From Micromonospora echinospora (GTDB lineage: Bacteria > Actinomycetota > Actinomycetes > Mycobacteriales > Micromonosporaceae), in assembly GCF_900091495.1 (NCBI RefSeq), contig NZ_LT607413.1, positions 7,269,001 to 7,333,000 on the forward strand: a stretch of 64,000 nucleotides of DNA, read 5' to 3'. The position numbers and the translations under genes were made by a program. Of this stretch, positions 40,217 through 49,500 are shown piece after piece; the first letter of the stretch is position 1; every line of letters begins with the position of its first letter. Below the pieces are notes generated by a model. The model did no database searches. It had not been told where the DNA came from and worked only from the letters and a program-made list of their open reading frames with translations.

Positions 40217-41185
40217 ATGTCCTTCGATGTGAGGCACCCGCACCAATCGTTGCCCCTCGGCAACGCGGAACACCTCACTTCGCCGGGCCCGGCCGTACCG
40301 GGGGCGCGCGTCCTGATCGCGTCGGACTGCCCGGCCGTGGAGATCCTCCGGCAGGACGTGGTACGCCAGAACTACTCCGCCACCATCGCGACGACCGGTC
40401 GCGCCGTCCTGGAGACCTTCGCCTCCTACGACCTCATCCTGCTCGACACCGACCTGCCCGACCTCGACGGCGTCTCGGTCTCGCGCGCGATCCGCCAGAT
40501 CAGCACGATCCCGATCATCGCCTTCGCCTCGGCCGACGAGATCGAGAAGGTCCTGCTGCTGGAGACCGGCTGCGACGACTGCATCGAACGGCCGTACCGG
40601 ACCCGGGACCTGATCGCCCGGATCAAGGCCGTGCTGCGCCGCGCCGCGCTGGCCCAGTTCCACACGGCGCAGTACCCTGCGGCGGTCCCGCCCGCGCCGG
40701 CACGGCACCGTGTCGTGCCACCGCCCCCCGGGGCAGGGCACGACATGGTGCCGCACGAGGACCACGGCCGCATCGTCAGCGTGGCCGACCGGCTGGTCAT
40801 CAACCCGGCGTTGCGCGAGTCCCGGCTGGACGGGCGGCTGCTGCCGCTGACCCGCAAGGAGTACGACCTGCTGGAGCTGCTCGCGTCGGCGCCCGGCCGC
40901 ATCTTCGACCGGGCGGAGCTGATGACGAAGATCTGGGATTACCCGGCCGGTATGCCGATCAACGCCCAGACCAGCCGCACGATCGACACACACGTCAGCA
41001 GCCTGCGCAGGAAGCTCGGCCACCGCGACTGGATCGCCAACGTGCGTGGCGTGGGCTTCCGGTTGGACGTCCCGGGCCGGCGGCGCACGGACCGGGGCGC
41101 GCACCCCCGGCTCATGCCGGTGGCCCCGGGCGAGCGCCCAGGGCAGGGCGTACTCAGGCTGCTAGACGCCACCGAGTCTGCTTGA
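40217..41185 (+). CDS. Atypical OmpR-family response regulator, likely cluster activator
   Basis: 322 residues. Receiver domain about 30-145: the phospho-acceptor Asp is kept in LILLDTDLPDLDG, but the first of the two acidic pocket residues is missing (VLIASDCP instead of VDD) and the invariant Lys is Arg (ERPYRTRDL instead of KPF). A 60-residue Pro-rich linker leads to an OmpR winged helix (LPLTRKEYDLLELLASAPG, then RTIDTHVSSLRRKLG). No sensor kinase gene is near. Such atypical regulators of antibiotic clusters (JadR1-like) bind pathway products rather than being phosphorylated. It converges with the PPOX gene (32-base overlap) at the end of the PBD operon and is the best candidate activator. 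Confidence 0.85.
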   Translation: MSFDVRHPHQSLPLGNAEHLTSPGPAVPGARVLIASDCPAVEILRQDVVRQNYSATIATTGRAVLETFASYDLILLDTDLPDLDGVSVSRAIRQISTIPIIAFASADEIEKVLLLETGCDDCIERPYRTRDLIARIKAVLRRAALAQFHTAQYPAAVPPAPARHRVVPPPPGAGHDMVPHEDHGRIVSVADRLVINPALRESRLDGRLLPLTRKEYDLLELLASAPGRIFDRAELMTKIWDYPAGMPINAQTSRTIDTHVSSLRRKLGHRDWIANVRGVGFRLDVPGRRRTDRGAHPRLMPVAPGERPGQGVLRLLDATESA

Positions 41186-41666
41186 CCTTGTCCTTACGGA
41201 AGGCGAAGACGGTGTGCGGCGCGATGCGCATGCCCCACGCCCGGCCGACGGCGCCCTCGTACAGGTCGCCGTCGACCTTGTAGTCCCACGCGGGGCCGTA
41301 CTTCGCGCGGAAGGTCTCCGCGGCCGCCTCCAGCACGGCGCTGTCGGTGACCCGGGCCGCCTCGCCGGTCACGGTGACGTCCACCCCCGCACCCAGGACG
41401 TTCATGCCGGTCAGCATGGTGCAGCGCGGGTTGGCCCGCAGGTTGCGCATCTTCTGCTCGGTCGGCAGCGCGCAGAACCACAGCGCGCCGTCGTGCCACG
41501 CGCCGGCGACCGGGGTCACGTGCGGCGTCCCGGACGGCCGCACGGTCGAGAGCCAGTAGAGCTGCGCCCCGGCGAGCAGGTCCAGGGTGGCGGTCCAGTC
41601 CTCCGGGTCCGCGCCCGGGTAGCTGTAGCGGGGGTCGACGGTCACCTCGTAGGGCGTGCCGGACAT
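41154..41666 (-). CDS. Pyridoxamine 5'-phosphate oxidase-like flavin/F420 enzyme
   Basis: 170 residues, split-barrel fold of the PNPOx-like superfamily: LYWLSTVRPSGTPHVTPVAGAW (about 38-59) then LWFCALPTEQKMRNLRANPRCTMLTG, the usual FMN/F420-binding pattern. Last gene of the 15-gene PBD operon; ATG at 41666 shares a base with the monooxygenase stop. F420- or FMN-dependent reductases/oxidases of this fold work on PBD ring oxidation state or alkylproline side chains in relatives, but which step this one does cannot be told from sequence. Its 3' end overlaps the regulator gene on the other strand. Confidence 0.85.
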   Translation of the reverse strand: MSGTPYEVTVDPRYSYPGADPEDWTATLDLLAGAQLYWLSTVRPSGTPHVTPVAGAWHDGALWFCALPTEQKMRNLRANPRCTMLTGMNVLGAGVDVTVTGEAARVTDSAVLEAAAETFRAKYGPAWDYKVDGDLYEGAVGRAWGMRIAPHTVFAFRKDKVKQTRWRLAA

Positions 41667-43099
41667 CAGCGATCTCCCTTCACTAGCGTAGTGGCGGCCA
41701 GGGCCAGCTCCAGCTCGCGTCCGGCCTGTTCGCTCAGTCCCCGCCGGACCTCGGGGTACGAGCCGATGATCTTGTCTGCCTGGGTGTCGGGGTCGTACAC
41801 GCCGCAGAGCGTGTCGAGGACCAGCTTGTCGATCCGGTTGCGGCGCACGATCTCGTCGTACGGCATCCGCGTGAAGGCCACCATCTGGTACAGCTGGGTG
41901 AACTCGGCGGGGTGCCGCTCGTGCAGGCGGCGTTCCAGGCGCTTGCGGCGGTGGAACTCCTCGTCGGCGATGTGCTCGCTCAGCTCGTGCAGGTTCTCCA
42001 TCGACAGCTGCGAGATCGCCTGCCCTGCGGCCACCCGGCGCTCGCTGAACTCGGCGCACGCCGCCCGGACCGCCTCGTGCCGGTCGACACCCGAGGTCAG
42101 GTACTTGTCGAGAAGTTCACACAGGACGGCGGCGTCCTCGAAGCTGCAGTTGATGCCCTGCCCGAAGAACGGGACGATGGTGTGCGCGGAGTCCCCCACC
42201 AGCACGGCCCGGCCGTAGTTGTACGGCGCGCAGTCGACCACCTTGAGCAACGCCGGGCGGATCCGGACCACCTCCTCCGCCACGTACGGCAGCGACGCGA
42301 CGATGTCCGGGTACTCCCGCTCGAAGTGCGCGCGTACCGCCCGCCCGTCGGTCAGGGAACGGAAGCGCAACTCGCCCCGGTCGTTCTCCACCGGCATGAA
42401 CAGCGTGGTGGTCGCGCTACCGTCCCGGTTGGGCTGCGCCTGAAGGAAGTGGTCGGTTCGCGGCCACAGGTGCATCCCGTCCGGTTCCAGTCCGGCGGAT
42501 CCCTCGGCGGTGAGGGTCACCTCGACATGGCCGTGCGAGATGTAGCGCTGGTGGACCTGCATCCGGGCGCCGGTCTTCGACAACTCGTAGCGCAGGGCGC
42601 TGTTCGCGCCGTCGCAGCCGATCAGGATGTCGCCGGCGGCCCGGCGCACGGTGCGGTTCGAGTCGACGAACATCGCCTCACTGCGGTGCGCGTCGGCCCC
42701 CACGCAGGCGTGACCGAAGAAGATCTCGGCCCCCGCGGCCCGCGCCTCGGCCAGCAGGTTGCGCTGCAGCTCACGCCGGGGCACCGACAGCAGATGGTGG
42801 GCGTCGCTGACCCCGTACGGCTGGTGGGTCAGCGTGCCGTCGCGGTGGTGCACGATCCGCTGCCGCAGGATCGTGCCCGTCTCGTAGATGCGCTCGCGCA
42901 GCCGCCGGTGCAGCACGCTGAGCCCACGGTGTGTGAGGGTCAGGTTGAACGAGCGGCCGGTGCCCTGCTGGAGCGCGGTGTCCGCGGTGCACTTCTCGTA
43001 CAGCTCGACCTCGAAGTCACGGCGCCGCAGTTCCACGGCCAGGAGGCAGCCCACCGGGCCGGCACCGACGATGACCGCCTTGGGTCTGGTTGCTGACAT
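41666..43099 (-). CDS. kmo: Kynurenine 3-monooxygenase (SibC-like)
   Basis: 477-residue FAD aromatic hydroxylase: VGAGPVGCLLAVELRRR (dinucleotide fold, 11-27), GCDGANSALR (DG motif) and VLVGDSAHTIVPFFGQGIN, a sequence characteristic of kynurenine 3-monooxygenase rather than of phenol hydroxylases. It converts kynurenine to 3-hydroxykynurenine with NADPH and O2. Together with the dioxygenase, formamidase and kynureninase genes in the same operon this completes the route to 3-hydroxyanthranilate. The C-terminal region keeps several charged residues but no clear membrane anchor of eukaryotic enzymes. ATG at 43099 with GGAAGGA upstream. Confidence 0.9.
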   Translation of the reverse strand: MSATRPKAVIVGAGPVGCLLAVELRRRDFEVELYEKCTADTALQQGTGRSFNLTLTHRGLSVLHRRLRERIYETGTILRQRIVHHRDGTLTHQPYGVSDAHHLLSVPRRELQRNLLAEARAAGAEIFFGHACVGADAHRSEAMFVDSNRTVRRAAGDILIGCDGANSALRYELSKTGARMQVHQRYISHGHVEVTLTAEGSAGLEPDGMHLWPRTDHFLQAQPNRDGSATTTLFMPVENDRGELRFRSLTDGRAVRAHFEREYPDIVASLPYVAEEVVRIRPALLKVVDCAPYNYGRAVLVGDSAHTIVPFFGQGINCSFEDAAVLCELLDKYLTSGVDRHEAVRAACAEFSERRVAAGQAISQLSMENLHELSEHIADEEFHRRKRLERRLHERHPAEFTQLYQMVAFTRMPYDEIVRRNRIDKLVLDTLCGVYDPDTQADKIIGSYPEVRRGLSEQAGRELELALAATTLVKGDR

Positions 43100-43121
43100 G
43101 TGGAGGAGTCCTTCCCTGAGG

Positions 43122-46100
43122 TCACGGCGCCGGTGTGGGGGCGAGCTGGCCGGTCTCGGTGAAGTACGCGAGCATCGAGGTGATCCACCCCGGGTCGACC
43201 GTGGGCATCTCCAGGCCGAGCCTGGCCAGGTCACCGATGGTGCGGTCGTTGACGTACCGGTGCTCGCCCAGCTTCATGGCGCCCTCGCGGAACAGTGGGA
43301 CCAGGCTCGCCAGCGAGCTGCCGTCCGGGTCGGCCGGCGCGGCTTCCAGGGCCGCCAGCCACTCCTGCGCGGACACCGTCCGGGGACGGCGCCCGACCGA
43401 GGCCAGGGCGGTGAGGACGGTCTCCCAGTCCATGCCGGTGGGGTGGAAGATGTGCACCGTACGGTTCTGGACCTGTTCCGAGCGGGAGAGCCGGACCACC
43501 GCGTCGGCCACCAGGTCCACCGGCAGCAGGTCGACCGGCCGGCCCAGGTCGTCCGGCACCACCCCCAACTGCAGGAAGCTCTTGATCTGCAGCCAGAAGA
43601 AGTCGTCCGTGCGGCACGCGCCGGTGGTCGAGTCGGGGCCGATCCGGCCGATGCGGTGCACGGTGACCGGCACGCCGCGCGCCCGCGCCACCAGGGCCAG
43701 CCGTTCGGCGACCCACTTGCTCTGTGCGTAGCTGATGCCCAGGCCCTCGGCCGTGGCGGGAACGCTCTCCTCGTCGATCACCCGGGCCGGCTCGGCCGGC
43801 GAGAAGACCGCCAGCGTCGACATGTGGTGCAGTGGCTTGAGCACGGTGTCGGCGCAGAACTCCGCCACGCGCACGAAGCCGTCGACGTTGGACGGCCGGA
43901 CCGAGACGTACGGCGCGGAGAAGTTGATGTGCGCCGCGGCGTGGTACACCGCCTCGATCCGGCCGGCGAGATCCCGGTAGTCCGCCTCGGACAGCCCGAA
44001 GCGCTCCCGGGCGAGGTCACCGGCGACCACCCGGACCCGGGAGAGGTCCACGCCCACCCGGTACCGCCGACAGGTCTCCTCCACCCGGGCACGGCCCTGT
44101 TCCTCGTCGTCGGCGCGGACCAGGCAGTACACCTCGTACCCCGCCGCCTGCAACGCCCTGAGCAGGAAGCCGCCGAGGAACCCGGTGACACCGGTGAGCA
44201 GCACCGTCCGGGCCGTACGCGGATCGGCGCGGCGCACGACCCGGAGCTCCAGTCCGTCCAGCAGTCGGGTGTCCGCCCAGAGGTCCGGACCGGCGGCCCC
44301 GTCGTGTCCGGCCCGGATGTCGTCGATCCGGGCCGCCATGCCGGCCAGGCTCGGCGTCGCGAGCAGGGCGCTGAGGGCCAGGCCCACCTCGAACTCCTCC
44401 TCCAGCGCCTGTCGCAGCCGCACCGCCAGCAGGGAGTGGCCGCCGGCCGAGAAGAAGTCGGTGTCCGGCCCGAATCCGGCGCCGGGCAGCAGCCCGGCCC
44501 ACACTGCGGCGACCCGCTGCTCGGTCTCGGAGAGCGGGCGACCGTCGACGTCCTCGCGCTGCGCGGGCAGGTCGGCCGCTCGCGCGGCGAGGGCCTTGCG
44601 GTCGGTCTTGCCGCTCGGGGCGACCGGCAGACGGTCCAGGGTCACGAACCGCGACGGCACCATGTACGCCGGCAGCGCACGTCCCAGCCGTGCTCGCAGG
44701 TCGTCGGGGACCACCGGCGTCCCCCCGCCGGTGCACACGAAGGCGACCAGGTGCCGGTGACCGGGGCCGTACTCGGCGGCCACCACCGCGGACGCCGTGA
44801 TGCCCGGCAGTTCGTTCAGGGCGGCCTCCACCTCGCCCGGCTCGATCCGGTAGCCCCGGATCTTGATCTGCTCGTCCACGCGGCCCAGGTGGACCAGCCC
44901 GTCCGAGACGGTGAGGGTCACCAGGTCGCCGGTGCGGTAACACCTCGCCCCCGGCTCGTCGACGTACGGGTCCGGCAGGAACCGCTCGCGCGTCTGCGCG
45001 GGCAGGTTCAGGTAGCCGCGGCCCACCACCGGGCCGCCGACGTACAGCTCGCCGCGCACGCCGAACGGCACCGGGCGCCGCTCCTCGTCGAGCACGTACG
45101 CACGGACGTTGCCGGCGACCTGGCCGATCGCGGGGCGTTCGGGCCACGACGACGGGTCCCGGGGCAGCCGCAGCGCGCTGACCAGGTGCGCCTCCGACGG
45201 TCCGTACGCGTTGATCAGCACGGCCGGGGTGCACCGGCGGAACATCTCGCGGATCTGGGCGGTCACGACCAGCGCTTCCCCCGTGGTGCAGACCTCGGCG
45301 AGGTCCGGCAGCGCGACGTCCTCCCGGGTGACCACGGTGGCCAGTTCCTGTAGCGCCACGTAGGGCAGGAAGACACGGTTCACCTTCCGCTCCCGCAGAT
45401 GGTCCGCGAGCCGGCGCAGGTCGGTGCGCATCTCCTCGGTCGGGACGACCACCGTGCCGCCCGCGCAGAGCGTGCAGAAGATCTCCATGAACGACACGTC
45501 GAAGGAGATCGACATGTACTGCAGGGTGCGGGCGGCCCCGCCCAGCCCGGACAGGTCGTCCTGTCGGTGGACGAGATTGGTGATGGTGACGTCGTTGATG
45601 ACCACCCCCTTCGGCCGGCCGGTCGAGCCGGACGTGTAAACGATGTACATCTCGTCGCCGGGCTCACGCCGCTCCGCCAGGTCACCGTCGTCGACGGGCA
45701 GGTCCACACCGGCCAGGTCGACGACCGTGGTACCCGCGGGCACCTCGGCCGGCGGGCGGCCACGCACGAGCAGGATCCCCGGGCGCGCGTCGCGCAGCAT
45801 CAGCGTGAGGCGTTCCGGCGGGTACCCGGGATCCAGCGGCACGAACGACGCCCCGCTCTTGAGCACGGCCAGCAACGCGACGACCGCGTCCGGGCCGCGC
45901 TCCAGCCCGATGGCCACCCGGGTGCCCCGGCGCGCGCCGTGCCGGCCCAGGACCCGGGCCAGCCGGTTCGCCGCGGCGTTGAGCTGCCCGTACGTCAGCT
46001 CCCCGGCCGGGGACTCCAGCGCGACCCGGTCGGCGTGGTCGCGTACCCGGGCCTCGAACAGCTCCGGGACCGACTGCCGCGCCGGGCGCTCGTCCACCGG

Positions 46101-47633
46101 CCCCGGCCACGCCCCGGCCAGCTCACGCAGCTCGGCCTCGGGAATCCAGCGCACCTCGCGCACGTCGCGGCCGGGGTCGTCCAGCAGATCCGTCAGCACC
46201 GTGCGGAACCGCTCCGCCATCCGGGCCACGGTGTCGTGGTCCAGCACCGCCGGGTCGTACTCGAAGGTCAGCCCGACGTGGTCCACGCCCTCCTCGGCCA
46301 CCAGCGCGAGGTCGTACTTCGGTGCGCCGGTGACGTGCCGCCACCCGTCCGAGCCCAGGCCCAGGTGGCGCAGGTCGCGCCGCTCCGCGGGCATGATCGT
46401 CACCATCGTCTGGAACAGGGGCGACCGGCCGCCGGCGCGGTTCGGCGCCACCGTCTCGACGACCCGTTCGAACGGCACGTTCTTGTGCCGCAGCGCGGCC
46501 CGGACCTCGTCCCGGGTCGCGACCAGCAGCTCGGTGCCCGTACGGCCCGGGGCCACCCGGTGCCGCAGGACCACCGTGTTGACCAGGTGGCCGATGACGT
46601 GCTGGTCCGCCGAGCGGTCCCGCAGCGAGACCGGCAGGCCGACCATGAGGTCCTGCTGACCGGTGTGCCGGTGCATCAGCAGCGCGTACGCGGCCAGCAA
46701 CGCGACAGCCGGGGTCACCCCGTGCGCGGCTGCCCGCTCCCGCAGCCGGGCGGTCTCGGGCGCGGTGAGTTCCGTGCGCACCGACTCCGCGGCGGCCGAG
46801 CCGCGCCGCCCCGCGGGACGGTCCAGCGGCAGGTCCAGCAGCGGCGGGGCCCCGGCCAGGTGCTCGGTCCAGTACGCCAGGTCCGCCTCGCCGGCCGGGC
46901 GCAGAGCCGCGACCGCCTCCCGGAACTGGGGGGCCGCCGCCTCCCGTGGCAGCTCCTCGCCGGCCACCAGCCGCCCGTACGCGGTGAGCCACTCGCTGAG
47001 CAGCACCGACCAGGAGAAGCCGTCGAACACCGCGTGGTGCACGCTGACCAGCAGCACCGTCCCGTCCGGGCCGGCGTCGACGCACAACGCGCTCAGCAGC
47101 GGCCCGTCGGCCAGGTCGAGGTGCTCGGCCGCGAGTTCCGCCGCGAGCTTGCCGGCCTCGCCGGCGGACGCGACGGCGGCGGTGCGGAAGTTGAACCGTG
47201 GCTCGACCGCCACCCGCTGCATCAGCGTGCCGTCGCGCATCTCGAACGTGGTGCGCAGGCTCTCGTGGCGGCCCACGACGTGCTTTAGTGCCATCCGCAG
47301 CGGACCGGGGTCGAGCGGACCGGGGAAGTGCAGCGAGACCGGCGAGTTGTACGCGGTCCGCGCGTCCCCGAACTCGCTGAGGTACCAGATCCCGGCCTGC
47401 CCCGCCGTGGCCGGCCACATCGACGCGTCGCCGGGGGCCGCCGGCGGGCCGGCCGGCGTCGCCGGGCCGGTGGACAGCCGTGCGACCAGTTCCTCGGGAC
47501 TGCCGGACGCGGCGACGTCGCCGGGGTCGACATCACGCCCGAGGATGTCGGCCAGCTCGGCGGCGAGCACGTCCGGCCGCCCCGCGGCGCTGCGCCAGCG
47601 GTCCCGCACCACGGTGAGCAGGGCGCCGGTCAT
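43122..47633 (-). CDS. PBD NRPS, C-A-T-reductase
   Basis: 1503 residues. A 70-residue N-terminal extension, then C domain (HHAVFDG about residue 200), A domain ([22 protein letters not shown] with Asp, AYGPSEAH), T domain ([10 protein letters not shown]) and a terminal thioester reductase ([19 protein letters not shown], then SYAQSKW with Tyr-x3-Lys). This is the second module of every known PBD assembly line: it condenses the tethered anthranilate with a proline-type acid and reductively releases the dipeptide aldehyde, which closes to the imine ring. My hand-read code, about D-V-M-F-C-T-A-L-V-K, differs from proline codes and has small residues, as expected for a larger alkylproline. ATG overlaps the stop of the A-T gene. 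Confidence 0.93.
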   Translation of the reverse strand: MTGALLTVVRDRWRSAAGRPDVLAAELADILGRDVDPGDVAASGSPEELVARLSTGPATPAGPPAAPGDASMWPATAGQAGIWYLSEFGDARTAYNSPVSLHFPGPLDPGPLRMALKHVVGRHESLRTTFEMRDGTLMQRVAVEPRFNFRTAAVASAGEAGKLAAELAAEHLDLADGPLLSALCVDAGPDGTVLLVSVHHAVFDGFSWSVLLSEWLTAYGRLVAGEELPREAAAPQFREAVAALRPAGEADLAYWTEHLAGAPPLLDLPLDRPAGRRGSAAAESVRTELTAPETARLRERAAAHGVTPAVALLAAYALLMHRHTGQQDLMVGLPVSLRDRSADQHVIGHLVNTVVLRHRVAPGRTGTELLVATRDEVRAALRHKNVPFERVVETVAPNRAGGRSPLFQTMVTIMPAERRDLRHLGLGSDGWRHVTGAPKYDLALVAEEGVDHVGLTFEYDPAVLDHDTVARMAERFRTVLTDLLDDPGRDVREVRWIPEAELRELAGAWPGPVDERPARQSVPELFEARVRDHADRVALESPAGELTYGQLNAAANRLARVLGRHGARRGTRVAIGLERGPDAVVALLAVLKSGASFVPLDPGYPPERLTLMLRDARPGILLVRGRPPAEVPAGTTVVDLAGVDLPVDDGDLAERREPGDEMYIVYTSGSTGRPKGVVINDVTITNLVHRQDDLSGLGGAARTLQYMSISFDVSFMEIFCTLCAGGTVVVPTEEMRTDLRRLADHLRERKVNRVFLPYVALQELATVVTREDVALPDLAEVCTTGEALVVTAQIREMFRRCTPAVLINAYGPSEAHLVSALRLPRDPSSWPERPAIGQVAGNVRAYVLDEERRPVPFGVRGELYVGGPVVGRGYLNLPAQTRERFLPDPYVDEPGARCYRTGDLVTLTVSDGLVHLGRVDEQIKIRGYRIEPGEVEAALNELPGITASAVVAAEYGPGHRHLVAFVCTGGGTPVVPDDLRARLGRALPAYMVPSRFVTLDRLPVAPSGKTDRKALAARAADLPAQREDVDGRPLSETEQRVAAVWAGLLPGAGFGPDTDFFSAGGHSLLAVRLRQALEEEFEVGLALSALLATPSLAGMAARIDDIRAGHDGAAGPDLWADTRLLDGLELRVVRRADPRTARTVLLTGVTGFLGGFLLRALQAAGYEVYCLVRADDEEQGRARVEETCRRYRVGVDLSRVRVVAGDLARERFGLSEADYRDLAGRIEAVYHAAAHINFSAPYVSVRPSNVDGFVRVAEFCADTVLKPLHHMSTLAVFSPAEPARVIDEESVPATAEGLGISYAQSKWVAERLALVARARGVPVTVHRIGRIGPDSTTGACRTDDFFWLQIKSFLQLGVVPDDLGRPVDLLPVDLVADAVVRLSRSEQVQNRTVHIFHPTGMDWETVLTALASVGRRPRTVSAQEWLAALEAAPADPDGSSLASLVPLFREGAMKLGEHRYVNDRTIGDLARLGLEMPTVDPGWITSMLAYFTETGQLAPTPAP

Positions 47634-49423
47634 GCCGGCACCCCCGGGCGGCTCTGACGCAGGGCACGGATGTGTCCGGCCAGGCTCGCGGCGTTGTCGT
47701 GCTGGAAGATGTCCTCCGGCCGGACGTCGACGCCCATGACGTCGTGCAGGCTCGCCGCGAGCTGGATGATCTGCAGCGAGTTCGCGCCAGAGGCCAGGAA
47801 CGAGTCGCGCACCCCGATCGGCTGCCGTCCGGTCACGCCCGCCAGCAGGCTCGTCACCGTGGCGGCGAGGACGTCCTCGGCGGTGGGGCGCGGCCCCGCC
47901 GACCCATCCGGCTCGACCAGGACAGCCCGCGGCTCCTGCAGGGCCATCCGGTCCAGCTTGCCGTTGACGTTGACCGGCAGCTCGGCCAGGTGGTGGACCC
48001 GGGCCGGCAGCATGTAGTCGGGCACCCGGCCCTTCAGGTCCGCCAGCAGCGCCTCGGTGCTCGGCGGCTCACCCGTGGCGGTGGTACAGAACAGGACCAG
48101 CTCCTTCTGGCCGTCGGTGCCGTCCACCGCCCGCACCACCGCCCGCTGCACCAGGCCACCCTGCTCGGCGGCGAGTTCGACCTCGCGCAGCTCGACACGG
48201 AAGCCCCTGATCTTGACCATCTGGTCGGTCCGCCCCACCAGGACCACCTCGCCGGCCGGATTGGTCCGCGCCCAGTCGCCGGTGCGCAGCAGCCGTACGC
48301 CATCGACGGTGGGGAACTTCGCCGCGGTCTCGTCCGACGACGCGAGGTACCCCTGGGCCATACCGGCGCCGCTGATGCACATCTCCCCCACCTCGCCGGG
48401 CGCACACGGGGTCAGGTCCTCGCGGAGCACGTGCAGTCCCACACCGGGCAGCGGCCGGCCGATCGGCACCACCCCGAGCCGCAGGTCCTCCTCGGTCATC
48501 GGGTGCACCGCGGTCAGCGCCGAGTTCTCGGTGCAGCCGAAGGCGTTGTAGACGGTGCCCGGCACCGCCTTCATGACCCGCTCCAGGTGGGCCAGCGACG
48601 GGAAGTCCCCGCTGACGATCAGCGTACGGATCCCGGCGAACGCCTCCGGGTGAGCGTCGACCAGCAGGTTCATCAGGCCGCCCGGCAGGTTGAGGAAGGT
48701 GACGCCGCACTCGGTGATGGTGCTCGCCAGCCTCGGCAGCGACGGCAGTTGCGACGGCAGGATCACGACCCGGGCGCCGTGCAGCAGGCTCAGCCAGATG
48801 TCCGTCGTGGACGCGGCGAACGAGTACGGCGCGAGCTGCAGGAAGCAGTCGTCCGGACGGACCGTCACCTCCCCGTTGTAGGACGCGACCCGGGCGATGC
48901 CGCGGTGGGCGATCCGCACTCCGCGGGGACGGCCGGTCGAGCCGGAGGTGAACAGGACGAAGGCGGTGCTTTCCGGGTCGGTGCACAGGCCCGGGCTGGT
49001 GTCGTCCAGCCCGGTGCTCGCGGCCAGCAGCTCGTGGACGTCACGCTCGACGGTCACGGAGCCCAGTCCCGCCGGCACGTCGCGCAGGGTCAGCGGCAGG
49101 TCCGCCTCACGGGCGACCGAGCGGCGCACGGCGACCGGGTGCGCGGGATTCAACGGGACCACGACGGCGCCGGCCTTGAGCAGCCCGATGATGGCGACGT
49201 AGAGCTCCAGGCACCGCGACATGTGGAGCCCGACCCGGGTGCCCGGGACCACGCCCTCGTCCCGGAGCCGGCGCGCGAGGCGGTTCGCGGCGGCGTCGAG
49301 CTCGCGGTACGTCAGCGACGACGAGCCGTACTGCAGCGCGACCCGGTCGCCGGCCGCGCGGGCGGCAGCCTCGAATGCCACGGGGATGGTGGGGACGTCT
49401 CGCAGATGCGGGATGGTGTGCAC
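47630..49423 (-). CDS. PBD NRPS loading protein, A-T, anthranilate-type
   Basis: 597 residues. A domain with [12 protein letters not shown] (158-169), [10 protein letters not shown] (201-210), NAFGCTE and VNVNGKLDR with the catalytic Lys; T domain with [10 protein letters not shown]. At the position where amino-acid A domains have Asp, this one has Ala203 (SFAAS), as in enzymes that load acids without an alpha-amino group, such as anthranilates. It should activate 3-hydroxy-4-methylanthranilate made by the neighbouring kynurenine genes and pass it to the C domain encoded next (ATGA overlap). GTG at 49423 follows AGGAGG. Homologous in layout to SibE/TomA-type loading proteins. Confidence 0.92.
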   Translation of the reverse strand: MHTIPHLRDVPTIPVAFEAAARAAGDRVALQYGSSSLTYRELDAAANRLARRLRDEGVVPGTRVGLHMSRCLELYVAIIGLLKAGAVVVPLNPAHPVAVRRSVAREADLPLTLRDVPAGLGSVTVERDVHELLAASTGLDDTSPGLCTDPESTAFVLFTSGSTGRPRGVRIAHRGIARVASYNGEVTVRPDDCFLQLAPYSFAASTTDIWLSLLHGARVVILPSQLPSLPRLASTITECGVTFLNLPGGLMNLLVDAHPEAFAGIRTLIVSGDFPSLAHLERVMKAVPGTVYNAFGCTENSALTAVHPMTEEDLRLGVVPIGRPLPGVGLHVLREDLTPCAPGEVGEMCISGAGMAQGYLASSDETAAKFPTVDGVRLLRTGDWARTNPAGEVVLVGRTDQMVKIRGFRVELREVELAAEQGGLVQRAVVRAVDGTDGQKELVLFCTTATGEPPSTEALLADLKGRVPDYMLPARVHHLAELPVNVNGKLDRMALQEPRAVLVEPDGSAGPRPTAEDVLAATVTSLLAGVTGRQPIGVRDSFLASGANSLQIIQLAASLHDVMGVDVRPEDIFQHDNAASLAGHIRALRQSRPGVPA

Positions 49424-49447
49424 GCTTCCTCCTGCGCAGCATCGGAT

Positions 49448-49475
49448 GGCCGCCGCGGCGGGGGCCGCGGCGGCC
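49448..49475 (-). terminator. Strong hairpin between uvrA-like and NRPS loading gene
   Basis: GGCCGCCGCGG (49448-49458) and CCGCGGCGGCC (49465-49475) pair perfectly around a 6-base loop, entirely G/C. It lies in the only gap of note (77 bases) within the 15-gene operon, between the self-resistance gene upstream and the NRPS genes downstream. It may weaken or process the transcript so that resistance is made in excess. It leaves the AGGAGG site free. Confidence 0.65.
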
Positions 49476-49500
49476 GGGGATCGATGGAGAGGCTTCCCAC

